Notes: a model not told the origin generated them from the letters alone. 64,000 nucleotides of DNA from Allobosea sp. ASV33 (GCF_016428755.1 NZ_JAELTI010000013.1:1-64000), one strand, 5' to 3'; numbered from the stretch's first letter, positions 31,347-41,566 are shown. Program-made: numbers and translations.

Positions 31347-33310
31347 CGATGAACCAGGAGTTTCTAGACCTCTACAACCAGGAACTCCGGCTCTTCATGG
31401 AGCACAGCAAGGAGTTCGCGGAGGAGTATCCGGGCATTGCCGAGCGGCTCGGCGGGCTTGCCGGCGAGCGCATGGACCCGATGGTCGGCGGCCTGCTGGA
31501 AGGCGCGGCCTTCCTCGCCGCCCGCGTCCAGCTCAAGCTGCGTCACGAGTTCCCCGAATTCACCAACAACCTGATCGAGCAACTCCTGCCGAATTATCTC
31601 GCGCCGACGCCCTCGGCGCTGCTGGCGGGGATCGTTCCGACTTATTCGGACCCGGCGCTCCGCGAAGGCATGCGGATCGCGCGCGGCTCCTATATCGACG
31701 CGACCTATCTCGAGCGCGAGCGCCGGGTCGCCTGCCGCTACCGGCTGGGCGGCGACGTGACGCTCTGGCCGTTCGAGATCACCGCCGCCGAATACATCCC
31801 GGCGCCGGGGCCGTTGCAGGCGCTCGGCTTGCGCACCGGGCCGCGGGCGCTGGCGGGCCTGCGCATCTCGCTGACCCACCGGATGATGGCCGACCGGGAG
31901 CAGGAGCCCTCCGCGGCGCAGGCGCTGAAGAATCCGGCGAGCTGGTTCGCCGGTTGCCGGACCCGCGAATTGCCGTTCCATCTGCTCGGCAGCGAGGGTG
32001 ACGCGGTCGCGCTCTACGAGCAGCTCTTCGCGAACTGCATCGGCATCCATTTCCGCCATCTCGACGAATTCGGCGATCCCGTGGTGACGCCGGGCGATGG
32101 CTGCCGGCTCGAACAGGTCGGCTTCGAAGAGGACGAGGCGCTGCTGCCGGCCGATACCCGCGTCTTCCGCGGCTTCGACCTGCTGCGGGAGCTGTTCTGG
32201 TTCCCGCGCAAGTTCCTCGGCTTCCGGCTGGAAGGGCTCGGCGGCATCATGCCGAAGCTCAAGGCCAAGACGGTCGACATCATCTTCGTCTTCGACGAGG
32301 TCAATACGCGTTTGCCCGGTGCCGTGCGCAAGGAGATGTTCGCGCTCTACGCGGCGCCGGCGATCAACCTGTTCGAGAAGACGACGGACCGCATTCCGGT
32401 CAAGACGAACCAGCACGAATTCCATGTCGTGCCCGACCGCAGCCGCGTGCTCGATTACGAGCCGCACAGCATCCTTTCCGTCCACGCGCATTACGTCGGC
32501 GGACGGGAGAAGCAGCCGGTCCATCCGCTCTATTCCTCGCCGGAAGGCGCCTCTCCGACGCAGGGGCTGCATTACACGCAGCGCCGCCTGCCGCGGCGTC
32601 GCTCCTCGGCCGAGCGTCGGCAGGGCAAAGCTTCCGATTATACGGGAACGGAGATGTTCATCTCGCTGGTCGAGCCGGCGGGCGTTTCCGACACCGCTTC
32701 GGTGGCCGAGCTCAGCGTGCGGGCGCTCTGTTCCAACCGGCACCTGACCGAGCATCTGCCGACCGGGCAGGGCGGCGCCGATTTCCGCCTGATCGACAAT
32801 GTCTCGCTCGATATCGCCTGCCTGGCAGGGCCGACGCCGCCGCGCGAGCCGGTCGTCTCTCAGCTCAAGCTGCGCTCGGAGACTGCGAGTACCGGCGTCG
32901 TGACCTGGCGATTGGTCAACCTGATCAGCCTGAACCATCTCGGCCTCGTCCAGCGCGGGGCCGGCGAGAACGGCGAGGCGCTGCGCGAACTGCTCTCGCT
33001 TTTCGCCGATCTCGCCGATAGCGCGACCGAACGGCGCATCCGCGGCATCAAGGGCGTGGATAGCCGCGCGGTCGTGCGCCGCTTTCCGCAGCGGGCGGGG
33101 ACCGGGGCTGCGCGCGGGCTCGAAATCACCGTTCTGCTCGACGAGAAGGCCTTCGAGGGCTCCGGCGTCTTCCTGCTCGGGGCGGTGCTCGACCGCTTCT
33201 TCGCCGAATATGCGGCGATGAACCATTTCACCCAGACGGTGATCCGCACCGTCGAGCGCGGCGAGGTCATGCGCTTTCCGCCGCGGGCCGGCGCGAGGCG
33301 CATCCTGTGA
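31343..33310 (+). CDS. tssF: T6SS baseplate protein TssF
   Basis: 655 residues from the ATG at 31343 that overlaps the tssE stop; ATG 31349 is also possible. Signature elements: FLDLYNQELRLFMEHSKEFA, YPGIAERLGG and DPMVGGLLEGAAFLAARV at the N-terminus, and FVLPDRSR-like and HFTQTVIRTVERGEV near the C-terminus. With TssG it forms the baseplate wedge. The stop overlaps the tssG GTG. Confidence 0.95.
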   Translation: MTMNQEFLDLYNQELRLFMEHSKEFAEEYPGIAERLGGLAGERMDPMVGGLLEGAAFLAARVQLKLRHEFPEFTNNLIEQLLPNYLAPTPSALLAGIVPTYSDPALREGMRIARGSYIDATYLERERRVACRYRLGGDVTLWPFEITAAEYIPAPGPLQALGLRTGPRALAGLRISLTHRMMADREQEPSAAQALKNPASWFAGCRTRELPFHLLGSEGDAVALYEQLFANCIGIHFRHLDEFGDPVVTPGDGCRLEQVGFEEDEALLPADTRVFRGFDLLRELFWFPRKFLGFRLEGLGGIMPKLKAKTVDIIFVFDEVNTRLPGAVRKEMFALYAAPAINLFEKTTDRIPVKTNQHEFHVVPDRSRVLDYEPHSILSVHAHYVGGREKQPVHPLYSSPEGASPTQGLHYTQRRLPRRRSSAERRQGKASDYTGTEMFISLVEPAGVSDTASVAELSVRALCSNRHLTEHLPTGQGGADFRLIDNVSLDIACLAGPTPPREPVVSQLKLRSETASTGVVTWRLVNLISLNHLGLVQRGAGENGEALRELLSLFADLADSATERRIRGIKGVDSRAVVRRFPQRAGTGAARGLEITVLLDEKAFEGSGVFLLGAVLDRFFAEYAAMNHFTQTVIRTVERGEVMRFPPRAGARRIL

Positions 33311-34371
33311 GCGAGGACGCCGACACCCCGCTGGAGAAGGCCCCGAACTACCAGGTGCAGCTCGAGGCCGAGCCCTGGCGCTTCGACTTCTACGCCGTGA
33401 TGCGCCGGCTGGAGCGCAGCTTTCCGGACCGGCCGCGCGTCGGCGACGTCGCTTCGCGCCGCGACGAATATGTCGCGCTGGGCGAACAGCCCTATCTTGA
33501 TTTTCCGGCGTCGAGCCTCGCCGAAGCCGATCGCGACGGGCAGGGGCGGATGCGGCTCTTCGTCAAGTTCCTGGGCCTGCTCGGGCCGCAGGGGCCATTG
33601 CCGCTGGCGACGACCGAGGAAAGCTATCACTGGAAGATCGCGCGCGACGACGCGTTCCCGCGCTTCCTCGACATCTTCAACCACCGCTTCCTGCAATTGT
33701 TCTACCGGGCTTGGGCGGATTCCCGGCCGATCGCGCAGCATGACCGGCCCGACCTCGACCGTTTCGCCGCCTATATCGGCAGCATGATCGGGGTGGGCTC
33801 GAAGCCTTATCTCAAGCGCGACAGCGTTCCGGATGCCGAGAAGCTCGCACATGCCGGGCTGATCGGTGCGCAGGCGAAATCGGCCTCGCGCCTGCGGCGC
33901 TTCCTCGCCGGGTTGTTCAAGGCCGATATCGAGATCGAGCAGTTCGCCGGGATGTGGCTGGCCTTCGATCCGGGGGACCGCACGCGGATTGGGCAGGCGC
34001 ATTGCGCGCTCGGCAGCGACGCCTTGCTGGGCGGCAGCGTCTACAGCGTCGAGGACAAGTTCCGCATCAAGATCGTCGCCCGCGACCTCGAACAGTTCGA
34101 GCGCTTCCTGCCGAACGGGGATCGCTGCGAGCCGCTGGCGGATGCGGTGTTCTTCCACCTCGGCGAGCAGTTCGAATGGGATGTCGAACTCGCCTTGCCG
34201 GTCGGCGCGGTGAAGCCGGTCCGGCTCGGCCAGTCCGGCCATCTCGGCTGGACGAGCTGGATGGCGCCGAACTGGGATGTCGAGGAAGGCGCGCTACGCC
34301 GCGACGCCCGCTTCCATCCCGCCGAAAGCCTGCGCCTGAAACGAAGCCGCACCGCCGCCACCGGACATTGA
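33307..34371 (+). CDS. tssG: T6SS baseplate protein TssG
   Basis: 354 residues starting at GTG 33307, which overlaps the tssF stop (GTGA). Conserved blocks: EPWRFDFYAVMRRLE, FLGLLGPQGPLPLATTE, FLDIFNHRFLQLFYRAW and LGWTSWM at the end. Baseplate wedge partner of TssF. tssH begins 11 bp downstream. Confidence 0.95.
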   Translation: MSEDADTPLEKAPNYQVQLEAEPWRFDFYAVMRRLERSFPDRPRVGDVASRRDEYVALGEQPYLDFPASSLAEADRDGQGRMRLFVKFLGLLGPQGPLPLATTEESYHWKIARDDAFPRFLDIFNHRFLQLFYRAWADSRPIAQHDRPDLDRFAAYIGSMIGVGSKPYLKRDSVPDAEKLAHAGLIGAQAKSASRLRRFLAGLFKADIEIEQFAGMWLAFDPGDRTRIGQAHCALGSDALLGGSVYSVEDKFRIKIVARDLEQFERFLPNGDRCEPLADAVFFHLGEQFEWDVELALPVGAVKPVRLGQSGHLGWTSWMAPNWDVEEGALRRDARFHPAESLRLKRSRTAATGH

Positions 34372-34382
34372 AGGGGACGACC

Positions 34383-37118
34383 ATGGCCGATATCAGCCTC
34401 GAAGCCGTCACAGGCAAGCTCAACCGGGTCGGCTACGACACCTTCCTGCAGGCGCTGCGGCAGGCGAAGGGGGCGGGGAACCGCAATGTCGAGCTGGCGC
34501 ATTGGCTGCTGCAGATCCTGCAGGGCACCAGCAACGACCTGACCCTGACGGCCGACCATTACAAGCTCGACCGCGCCAAGATGCTGATGGAGCTCGGCGG
34601 CGTGGTTGAGGGCTTCCGCCGCAACGAGACGGAGATGCCGGGCATCGCCAACCACATCGTCGATATCCTCGACCGTGGCTGGCACTACGCGACGCTGTTC
34701 TTCGGAGAGACGCAGATCAGGACCGGCCATCTCCTGGTCGCGGCGCTGAAATCGACCGAACTGCGCCGGGTGCTGAGCGGGCTCTCCAAGGAATTCTCCA
34801 AGATCCCGGTCGAGGAACTCGCCGCAGGTTACGGCAAGATCTGGGAAAGTTCGGAAGAAGAGAACCTCCGGCCGATGGACGGCTCGGGCTTGCGCGCGGC
34901 GGGCACGCCCGGCGCCGAGCAGGCGGAGGGGGCGAAGGGCACGACCGCGCTCGACCGTTTCTCGCAGGATCTCACCGTCAAGGCTCGCTCCGGCACGATG
35001 GACCCGATCCTCGGCCGCGACGACGAGATCCGGCAGGTCATCGACGTGCTGATGCGGCGGCGCCAGAACAACCCGATCCTCACCGGCGAGGCCGGCGTCG
35101 GCAAGACCGCGATTGCGGAAGGCTTCGCCCAGCGCGTCGCGTCCGGCGATGTGCCGCCACCGCTCCGGGGCGTGCGGGTCTGCGCGCTCGATATCGGCCT
35201 GATGCAGGCCGGCGCCTCGATGAAGGGCGAGTTCGAGCAGCGGCTGCGCTCGGTGATCGACGAGGTGCAATCCTCGCCGACACCGGTGATCCTGTTCATC
35301 GACGAGGCGCATACGCTGATCGGCGCCGGCGGGCAGGCCGGCACAGGCGACGCCGCCAACCTCCTGAAGCCGGCGCTGGCGCGCGGCACGCTCAGGACGA
35401 TCGCCGCGACGACATGGTCGGAATACCGCCAGTATTTCGAGAAGGACCCGGCCCTGACCCGGCGCTTCCAGCCGGTGCAGGTCGACGAGCCGGACGTGGC
35501 GCGCTGCTGCACCATGCTGCGCGGGCTGATCGGGCCGATGGAGAAGCACCACAAGGTCCGCATATCGGATGCGGCGATCGTGGCGGCGGTCTCGCTCTCG
35601 CATCGCTACATCCCGGCGCGGCAGCTTCCCGACAAGGCGGTGAGCCTGCTCGACACGGCCTGCGCCCGCGTCGCCATCAGCCAGAGCGCGACCCCGGCCG
35701 CGATCGAGGATGCGCGTGTCGCGATTTCCTCGCTGGTGCAGGAGAAGGCGGCGCTGACGGCGGATGCCGATCTCGGCACCGATGCGACCAAGCGCCTCGG
35801 CGAGATCGAAGCCGAGATCTCTGAGCGGCAGGAGAAGCTCGCGGCGCTCGAAGGCGCCTGGGCGGGCGAGCTCGCCATCGTCGAGGAGATCAAGACGCTG
35901 CGCGCGAAGCTTGGGGAGAAGGCGCCTGGCGGGGAGGCGAAGACGGAAAACGGTAAGCCGGAGGCGAACGAGAACGTAGCCCCTGCGCCTGCTGAAGCGG
36001 AGGCCCCGGCCGCCGAACTCGCGGCTGATCCCGAGGATGCGCGCGCCGTGCTCAACGCCAAATTCGCGGCGCTGGGCGAGATCGATCCGGCCAACCGGAT
36101 GATCTACGCCCATGTCGACGAGCAGTCGGTCGCCTCGGTCGTCTCGGACTGGACCGGCATCCCGGTCGGGCGGATGGTCAAGGACGAGATCGAGACCGTG
36201 CTCAACCTTGCCGAGACGCTGAACAAGCGCGTCGTCGGGCAGGGCCATGGCATCGGCATGATCGCCAAGCGCATCGAGACCAACCGCGCCCGGCTCGACA
36301 ATCCCAACAAGCCGATCGGCGTGTTCATGCTCTGCGGCCCCTCCGGCGTCGGCAAGACGGAGACCGCGCTGGCGCTGGCGGAATCGCTCTATGGCGGCGA
36401 GCAGAACGTCATCACCATCAACATGAGCGAATTCCAGGAGGCGCATACCGTCTCGACGCTGAAGGGCGCGCCTCCCGGCTATGTCGGCTATGGCGAGGGT
36501 GGCCGGCTGACGGAAGCGGTGCGGCGCAAGCCCTATTCGGTGGTGCTGCTGGACGAGGTCGAGAAGGCGCATCCCGACGTGCACGAGCTGTTCTTCCAGG
36601 TCTTCGACAAGGGCCAGATGGAGGACGGGACCGGCCGGCGCATCGACTTCAAGAACACGCTGATCATCCTGACCTCGAATGTCGGCACCGACGAGATCAT
36701 GAGCCTGTCCGCCAACGGCGCGGCCAAGCCCGATCCCGAGGTGATGGCGGTGAGCCTGCGGCCCGCGCTGCTCAAGGTCTTCCCGCCGGCGCTGATCGGG
36801 CGGCTCGTGACCATCCCCTATTATCCGCTGTCCTCTGACATGCTGGCGGGGATCGTCAGGCTCCAGCTCGGGCGCATCGGCAAGCGTCTGGCCGAAAATC
36901 ACAAGGCGAGCTTCGTCTACGACGATGCCGTGGTCGAACACATCGTCGGGCAGTGCAACGACCCGGATTCGGGCGGGCGCATGATCGACAACATCATCAC
37001 CAACTCGATGCTGCCGGCGCTATCCCGCGCGATCCTCAACCTGCAACTGGAGAAGAAGCCGCTGACCGAGGCGAAGGTCTCGGTCGAGGACGGCAGCTTC
37101 GCCTATCACGTGGCGTGA
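34383..37118 (+). CDS. tssH: T6SS AAA+ ATPase TssH (ClpV)
   Basis: 911 residues from the ATG at 34383 (GGGGACG upstream). N-terminal Clp domain (~1-160), AAA-1 with Walker A GEAGVGKTA (K241) and VILFIDEAHTL, a coiled-coil middle domain with an Ala/Pro/Glu-rich insert (~515-550), and AAA-2 with GPSGVGKTETA (K658) and VVLLDEVEKAHP. It disassembles contracted TssBC sheaths. All nucleotide-binding residues are intact. Confidence 0.97.
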   Translation: MADISLEAVTGKLNRVGYDTFLQALRQAKGAGNRNVELAHWLLQILQGTSNDLTLTADHYKLDRAKMLMELGGVVEGFRRNETEMPGIANHIVDILDRGWHYATLFFGETQIRTGHLLVAALKSTELRRVLSGLSKEFSKIPVEELAAGYGKIWESSEEENLRPMDGSGLRAAGTPGAEQAEGAKGTTALDRFSQDLTVKARSGTMDPILGRDDEIRQVIDVLMRRRQNNPILTGEAGVGKTAIAEGFAQRVASGDVPPPLRGVRVCALDIGLMQAGASMKGEFEQRLRSVIDEVQSSPTPVILFIDEAHTLIGAGGQAGTGDAANLLKPALARGTLRTIAATTWSEYRQYFEKDPALTRRFQPVQVDEPDVARCCTMLRGLIGPMEKHHKVRISDAAIVAAVSLSHRYIPARQLPDKAVSLLDTACARVAISQSATPAAIEDARVAISSLVQEKAALTADADLGTDATKRLGEIEAEISERQEKLAALEGAWAGELAIVEEIKTLRAKLGEKAPGGEAKTENGKPEANENVAPAPAEAEAPAAELAADPEDARAVLNAKFAALGEIDPANRMIYAHVDEQSVASVVSDWTGIPVGRMVKDEIETVLNLAETLNKRVVGQGHGIGMIAKRIETNRARLDNPNKPIGVFMLCGPSGVGKTETALALAESLYGGEQNVITINMSEFQEAHTVSTLKGAPPGYVGYGEGGRLTEAVRRKPYSVVLLDEVEKAHPDVHELFFQVFDKGQMEDGTGRRIDFKNTLIILTSNVGTDEIMSLSANGAAKPDPEVMAVSLRPALLKVFPPALIGRLVTIPYYPLSSDMLAGIVRLQLGRIGKRLAENHKASFVYDDAVVEHIVGQCNDPDSGGRMIDNIITNSMLPALSRAILNLQLEKKPLTEAKVSVEDGSFAYHVA

Positions 37119-37155
37119 GCCGCCTTTCCGCAACATCCCAGCGAGGCGAGGGCCC

Positions 37156-37926
37156 ATGGTACCGGATCCGAGCAACCCGACCGATATCGCCAATGGCTCG
37201 CCGTCGCCGGCGGACTGGGTCGACCGCTACTGGAACGTGCCGGCGGGCGACACCCTGGTCTCGATCAACAAATACATGATCGGCACCCATAATTCCGATG
37301 CGGGGGCGACCAAGCGCAGCCTCGTCCTGCAGGAGGCGGCGAAGCGAAAGCTCAGCGTCGACAAGAAAGCCTTCACCCGCGCTAGCATGGGCAAGGTCAG
37401 CCCGGGCGATTGCGAGCATATCCTCAATCTCGCCCTCGACACCGGCAAGGCGACCGAAGACACGATCCAGGCCTGGGCCGACCAGAGCCTCGGCGTCGAC
37501 TGCACCGGCTTCGTCGTCGCCTATTACAACGAGATGAAGCGGATCAGCATCGACAAGTATTCGGGCGGCGCGGGCTGCCCGTTCCTCGTCGGGGCCGCCA
37601 AGGCGGGCAAGCCGCCGGGCCTTCCCAGCGCCCTGATCTGGGATTTCGACGAGATCCGGACCGGCGACATGGTGGTCTGGATGACCGACAAGATGCTGGA
37701 AACCCGCAAGCCCGGCCATATCGCGCTGGTGTCCTACACCAATGTCGTGCCGGACGCGCTGCTGATCGCGCATTCCAACGGCGCCAATGACGGCTCCGGC
37801 CATTTCGGCCCGAAGCACGGCAGGCTTGGCTGGGACGGGGTCAAGACTAGCAGCAACGGCAAGTACATCCAGGTCGACGGAACCGGCAAGGTGATCGTCG
37901 TCAGGCCGCCGGCCTGGATCCCTTGA
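37156..37926 (+). CDS. Putative T6SS effector with NlpC/P60-like Cys-His-His site
   Basis: 256 residues, no signal peptide, no membrane helix. The order GVDCTGFVVAYYNE (C116), GDMVVW, KPGHIALVS (H188) and LLIAHSNGA (H206) mirrors NlpC/P60 papain-like peptidases, where the Cys, the His of HVGIY and a third polar residue form the triad. The fold is inferred from motif order only. The N-terminal ~110 residues are unrecognised. It lies 37 bp behind tssH in the same direction. Cytosolic synthesis plus a wall-hydrolase-like site suits an anti-bacterial amidase delivered by the T6SS. No immunity gene follows: glpD is convergent 6 bp away. Confidence 0.75.
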   Translation: MVPDPSNPTDIANGSPSPADWVDRYWNVPAGDTLVSINKYMIGTHNSDAGATKRSLVLQEAAKRKLSVDKKAFTRASMGKVSPGDCEHILNLALDTGKATEDTIQAWADQSLGVDCTGFVVAYYNEMKRISIDKYSGGAGCPFLVGAAKAGKPPGLPSALIWDFDEIRTGDMVVWMTDKMLETRKPGHIALVSYTNVVPDALLIAHSNGANDGSGHFGPKHGRLGWDGVKTSSNGKYIQVDGTGKVIVVRPPAWIP

Positions 37927-37932
37927 ACGCGC

Positions 37933-39477
37933 CTAGACCGACGCAGCGTCCTGCATGAAGTCGTCGAGCGCTTCGCTCTCCGCCTTCGACAACCGCAAGC
38001 CGAGCTTGCCGCGGCGCCAGAGCACGTCCTGCGCCCGGCGCGCCCATTCCGCCTTCATCAGGTAGCGCACCTCGCGCTCGTAGAGATCGGCGCCGAAATG
38101 GCGGCCGAGATCGGCCACGCTCTTCGCGTCGCCGAGGATGTCGCGGGCGCGGGTCCCGTAGGCGCGGACAAGCCGCGTCGCCGTGCGTCGTTCGAGCCAG
38201 GGATAGGCAGCAGCAATCTCACCGACCAGCTTGTCGAAGCCGCCGACGGGGAAATCGCCGCCGGGCAGCGCGCCTGCAACCGTCCATTCGGCGCGGGCGG
38301 CCCAGGGTGCGAGCGGCGCGAGCTTCGCGATCGCGGCCTCGGCGAGGCGGCGATAGGTGGTGATCTTGCCGCCGAAGACGGAGAGCAACGGCGCTTCGCC
38401 TTCGGGCGCATCGAGCGTCAGCACATAGTCGCGCGTCGCTTCCTGCGCCTTGGATGCGCCGTCGTCATAGAGCGGGCGCACGCCCGAATAGGTCCAGACC
38501 ACCGATTCCGGCGTGACGGGCTGGCGAAAATATTCGCTCGCGGCAGCGCAGAGATAGGCGATCTCGTCCGGCGTCGCGACGACCTCGGCGGGGTCGCCGT
38601 GATAGTCGCGGTCGGTCGTGCCGATCAGCGTGAAATCCTGCTCGTAGGGGATCGCGAAAATGATGCGGCCGTCCGCGTTCTGGAAGATGTAGCAGCGGTC
38701 GTGCTCGTAGAGTCGGGGCACGACGATATGGCTGCCCTGGACCATGCGGACGCCAGCCTTGGCGTTGGTGTGGATCACGCCGTTCAGGACATCGCCGACC
38801 CAGGGGCCGGCGGCGTTGACGAGCGTGCGCGCCCAGATGATCTGCCGGCCTTCCGGGCCGTCGGTGTCGAGCTGCCAGAGCCCGTTCTCGCGCCGTGCCG
38901 CGGTGACGCGGGTGCGGGTATGGATCGCGGCGCCGCGGACGGCGGCATCCATCGCGTTCAGCACGACGAGGCGGGCGTCCTCGACCCAGCAATCGGAATA
39001 TTCGAAGGCCTTGGCCCGGTCGTCCTTCAGCGGCCTGCCGGCGGCGTCATGGGCGAGGTCGAGCGTGCGCGTCGCCGGCAGCAATTTGCGGCCGCCGATA
39101 TGGTCGTAGAGGAACAGGCCGAGGCGGAGCAGCCAGGCCGGGCGCAGGCCCTTGTGATGTGGCAGCACGAAGCGCAGCGGCCGGATGATATGCGGCGCGA
39201 TGGCCCAGAGCCGCTCGCGCTCCATCAGCGCCTCGCGCACCAGCCTGAACTTGTAATGCTCGAGATAGCGCAGGCCGCCATGGATCAGCTTGGTCGAGCG
39301 CGAGGAGGTGGCGCTGGCGAGATCGTCCTTCTCGAACAGCACGACCGAGGCGCCGCGCCCGGCCGCGTCGCGGGCGATGCCGCAGCCATTGATGCCGCCG
39401 CCGATGACGGCGAGGTCGTAGGGCGTGGTGGGGTCGGTGCCAAAGCCGGCTAAGGGCGATGTCGTTTCGGAAGCCAT
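37933..39477 (-). CDS. glpD: Aerobic glycerol-3-phosphate dehydrogenase GlpD
   Basis: 514 residues from the ATG at 39477; a longer in-frame start at 39585 would add a non-conserved tail. N-terminal FAD-binding motif DLAVIGGGINGCGIARDAAG (21-40), the STKLIHGGLRYLEHYKF block, and the C-terminal helical domain. It oxidises glycerol-3-phosphate to dihydroxyacetone phosphate, passing electrons to quinone at the inner membrane. No glpK or glycerol transporter is adjacent. Confidence 0.96.
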   Translation of the reverse strand: MASETTSPLAGFGTDPTTPYDLAVIGGGINGCGIARDAAGRGASVVLFEKDDLASATSSRSTKLIHGGLRYLEHYKFRLVREALMERERLWAIAPHIIRPLRFVLPHHKGLRPAWLLRLGLFLYDHIGGRKLLPATRTLDLAHDAAGRPLKDDRAKAFEYSDCWVEDARLVVLNAMDAAVRGAAIHTRTRVTAARRENGLWQLDTDGPEGRQIIWARTLVNAAGPWVGDVLNGVIHTNAKAGVRMVQGSHIVVPRLYEHDRCYIFQNADGRIIFAIPYEQDFTLIGTTDRDYHGDPAEVVATPDEIAYLCAAASEYFRQPVTPESVVWTYSGVRPLYDDGASKAQEATRDYVLTLDAPEGEAPLLSVFGGKITTYRRLAEAAIAKLAPLAPWAARAEWTVAGALPGGDFPVGGFDKLVGEIAAAYPWLERRTATRLVRAYGTRARDILGDAKSVADLGRHFGADLYEREVRYLMKAEWARRAQDVLWRRGKLGLRLSKAESEALDDFMQDAASV

Positions 39478-39647
39478 GCGCGTCTTCTGGAAAGGCTGGA
39501 AAAGGCTTGAGCGATGGCGCCATCCAATCCCGGCCGAGACCGCGCCACAAGTCTGCTCCTGCGGCCAATTCGAGGATGATGTCAATTCCGGCGGCTTGAC
39601 GGGGCGTGCCCGAGACCGGCAGACAACCGGACGGGGATGGCGGCGGG

Positions 39648-41498
39648 ATGAGCCAGTCGGACGATCGAGAGCGCGGGAGCCGTTTCCCGGAGCGGGCGGA
39701 GGCTGCCCTTCGCATGGTGCTGGAATATTCCGGCGCTGCGATCCTCGCCGCCCTGTTTCTCGTGGTCATGGCGGCGGTTCTCCAGCGCTATCTGTTCGGC
39801 GGCGGCTTCGTCTGGTCCGACGAACTCGCGATCTGGCTGAATCTGGCGCTGATCGCGGTCGGCGCGCCCCTCGCCGTTACCGGGACGCTGGCGATGCGGC
39901 TCGATGTGCTGGTGCGCCTGTTGCCGGCGCTGCCGCGCCGGATCGCGGCCGTGTTCGCGGATGCGATCGCTTTCCAGGGAGCCATGGTGTTGGCGGCTGG
40001 CGGGGCAAGCGTCGCCGGGCATGTCGGAGGGCATTCCACCGTGCTCGGACTGCCGGAAGCCTTGCGCTTCGCCGTCTTCGCCTGCGGCGGCGGGCTGACC
40101 ATTCTGGCGCTGTTCCTGCGGGCCGGGCAGGAGCGGGGCTGGGCGGGCGCCGTCGCGGCACTCGTTCTCGGCGCATGCCTCTACGCGCTGGCGCAGCTCG
40201 CCTTCGATCTGTTTCCGACGCCGAGCTTGGTTGCCGCGCTCGTCGCGGGGGCGGGGCTGCTGCTCGGCGCGCCGTTGCCCTTCGCCCTCTTGGCCGGAGT
40301 TTCGCTGACGGGCCCGTTCGGCGGGCTGATGCCGGAGCCGGCGATCGTGCAGACCATGGTCGGTGGCGTCGGCAAGTTCCTGCTGCTGGCGATTCCGTTC
40401 TTCCTGCTGGCCGGCGAATTGCTGACCGAAGGCGGGCTCGCCGAGCGCCTGATCCGCTTTGCCACGACGCTCGTCGGCCATTGGCGGGCGGGGCTGGCAC
40501 AGACGGCGCTGGTCGCGAGCGTGCTGTTCTCCGGGGCCTCCGGCTCGTCTGTGGCCAACGCCGCCTTCGGGGCCAAGGTGATGGCGCCGACTTTGGTGGC
40601 GCGCGGCTATCCGCCAGCGAACGCGGCGGCGATCGTCGCCGGCGTCTCGATGCTCGACAACATCATCCCGCCGTCGATCGCCTTCCTGATCCTGGCGAGC
40701 GCGACCAATCTCTCGGTCGGCTCTCTGCTGGTCGGCGGTTTCGTCGCGGGCGGCGTGCTGGCGCTGGCGCTGGCCGTCGGCATCCATCTCAGTGCTCGCG
40801 GCGTCGTCGATGCGGCGCCGAAGGCGAGCATGGCCGAGCGGGGCAGGGCGCTGATCGGCGCCATTCCCGCGATCGGGCTCGGCATCGTCGTGGTGGTCGG
40901 CATCCGTTTCGGCGTGGTGACGGTGACGGAGGCCTCGGCGCTCGCCGTCGCTTATGCCGCGGTCACCTGTCTCGCGCTGCGCAGCCTGGACGGGCACGGC
41001 GTCCTGGCGGCCCTGCGGAAATCGGCTGCCGAGGCGGCAGCGATCGGCCTGCTGATCGGAGCCTCGGCGCCCTTCGCCTTCCTGCTCGCGGTCGATCGCG
41101 TCTCCGAGCAGATGGCCGGGCTCGTCACGGCGTTCGGCGCCGGGCCCTATGCAGTGATGCTGCTCGCCAATCTCGTGCTGCTGGTCGCCGGGGTCTTTCT
41201 CGATATCGGCGCGGCGATCCTGCTGCTGGCGCCGCTGCTGCTGCCGGTCGCGGTGGCTGCGGGGCTCGATCCGATCCAGTTCGGCGTGGTGCTGGTCGTC
41301 AACCTGATGATCCATGGGCTGACGCCGCCGCTCGGCATCCTCGTCTATGTCGTCAGCGGCATCACGCGCGTGCCGGCGGGCGCGGTTTTCCGGGCCGTCC
41401 TGCCGCTGCTCGGCGTATTGCTGGTCGCCCTCATGGTGCTGTCGCTGGGCATGGCTGCGTGGCCCGCGCTTGCGCCGGGGCTCAAGGCGCTGTTCTGA
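39648..41498 (+). CDS. TRAP transporter permease, fused small (DctQ) and large (DctM) subunits
   Basis: 616 residues from the ATG at 39648 (a GTG at 39606 is in frame). The first ~165 residues are the four-helix DctQ part (YSGAAILAALFLVVMAAVLQRY, FVWSDELAIWLNLAL). The rest is the DctM permease with GASGSSVANAAFGAKVM, LDNIIPPSIAFLI and GLTPPLGILVY. Sodium-driven uptake of a carboxylate or sialate-like acid is typical. The substrate-binding DctP gene is not in the window, so specificity cannot be assigned. It is divergent from glpD. Confidence 0.93.
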   Translation: MSQSDDRERGSRFPERAEAALRMVLEYSGAAILAALFLVVMAAVLQRYLFGGGFVWSDELAIWLNLALIAVGAPLAVTGTLAMRLDVLVRLLPALPRRIAAVFADAIAFQGAMVLAAGGASVAGHVGGHSTVLGLPEALRFAVFACGGGLTILALFLRAGQERGWAGAVAALVLGACLYALAQLAFDLFPTPSLVAALVAGAGLLLGAPLPFALLAGVSLTGPFGGLMPEPAIVQTMVGGVGKFLLLAIPFFLLAGELLTEGGLAERLIRFATTLVGHWRAGLAQTALVASVLFSGASGSSVANAAFGAKVMAPTLVARGYPPANAAAIVAGVSMLDNIIPPSIAFLILASATNLSVGSLLVGGFVAGGVLALALAVGIHLSARGVVDAAPKASMAERGRALIGAIPAIGLGIVVVVGIRFGVVTVTEASALAVAYAAVTCLALRSLDGHGVLAALRKSAAEAAAIGLLIGASAPFAFLLAVDRVSEQMAGLVTAFGAGPYAVMLLANLVLLVAGVFLDIGAAILLLAPLLLPVAVAAGLDPIQFGVVLVVNLMIHGLTPPLGILVYVVSGITRVPAGAVFRAVLPLLGVLLVALMVLSLGMAAWPALAPGLKALF

Positions 41499-41566
41499 TG
41501 CGCCTTCCTTCGCCCGGCGCCCGCGCCGTTCCACCGCCTACGCCGTGAGCCGGCCCGGACTTCGAT

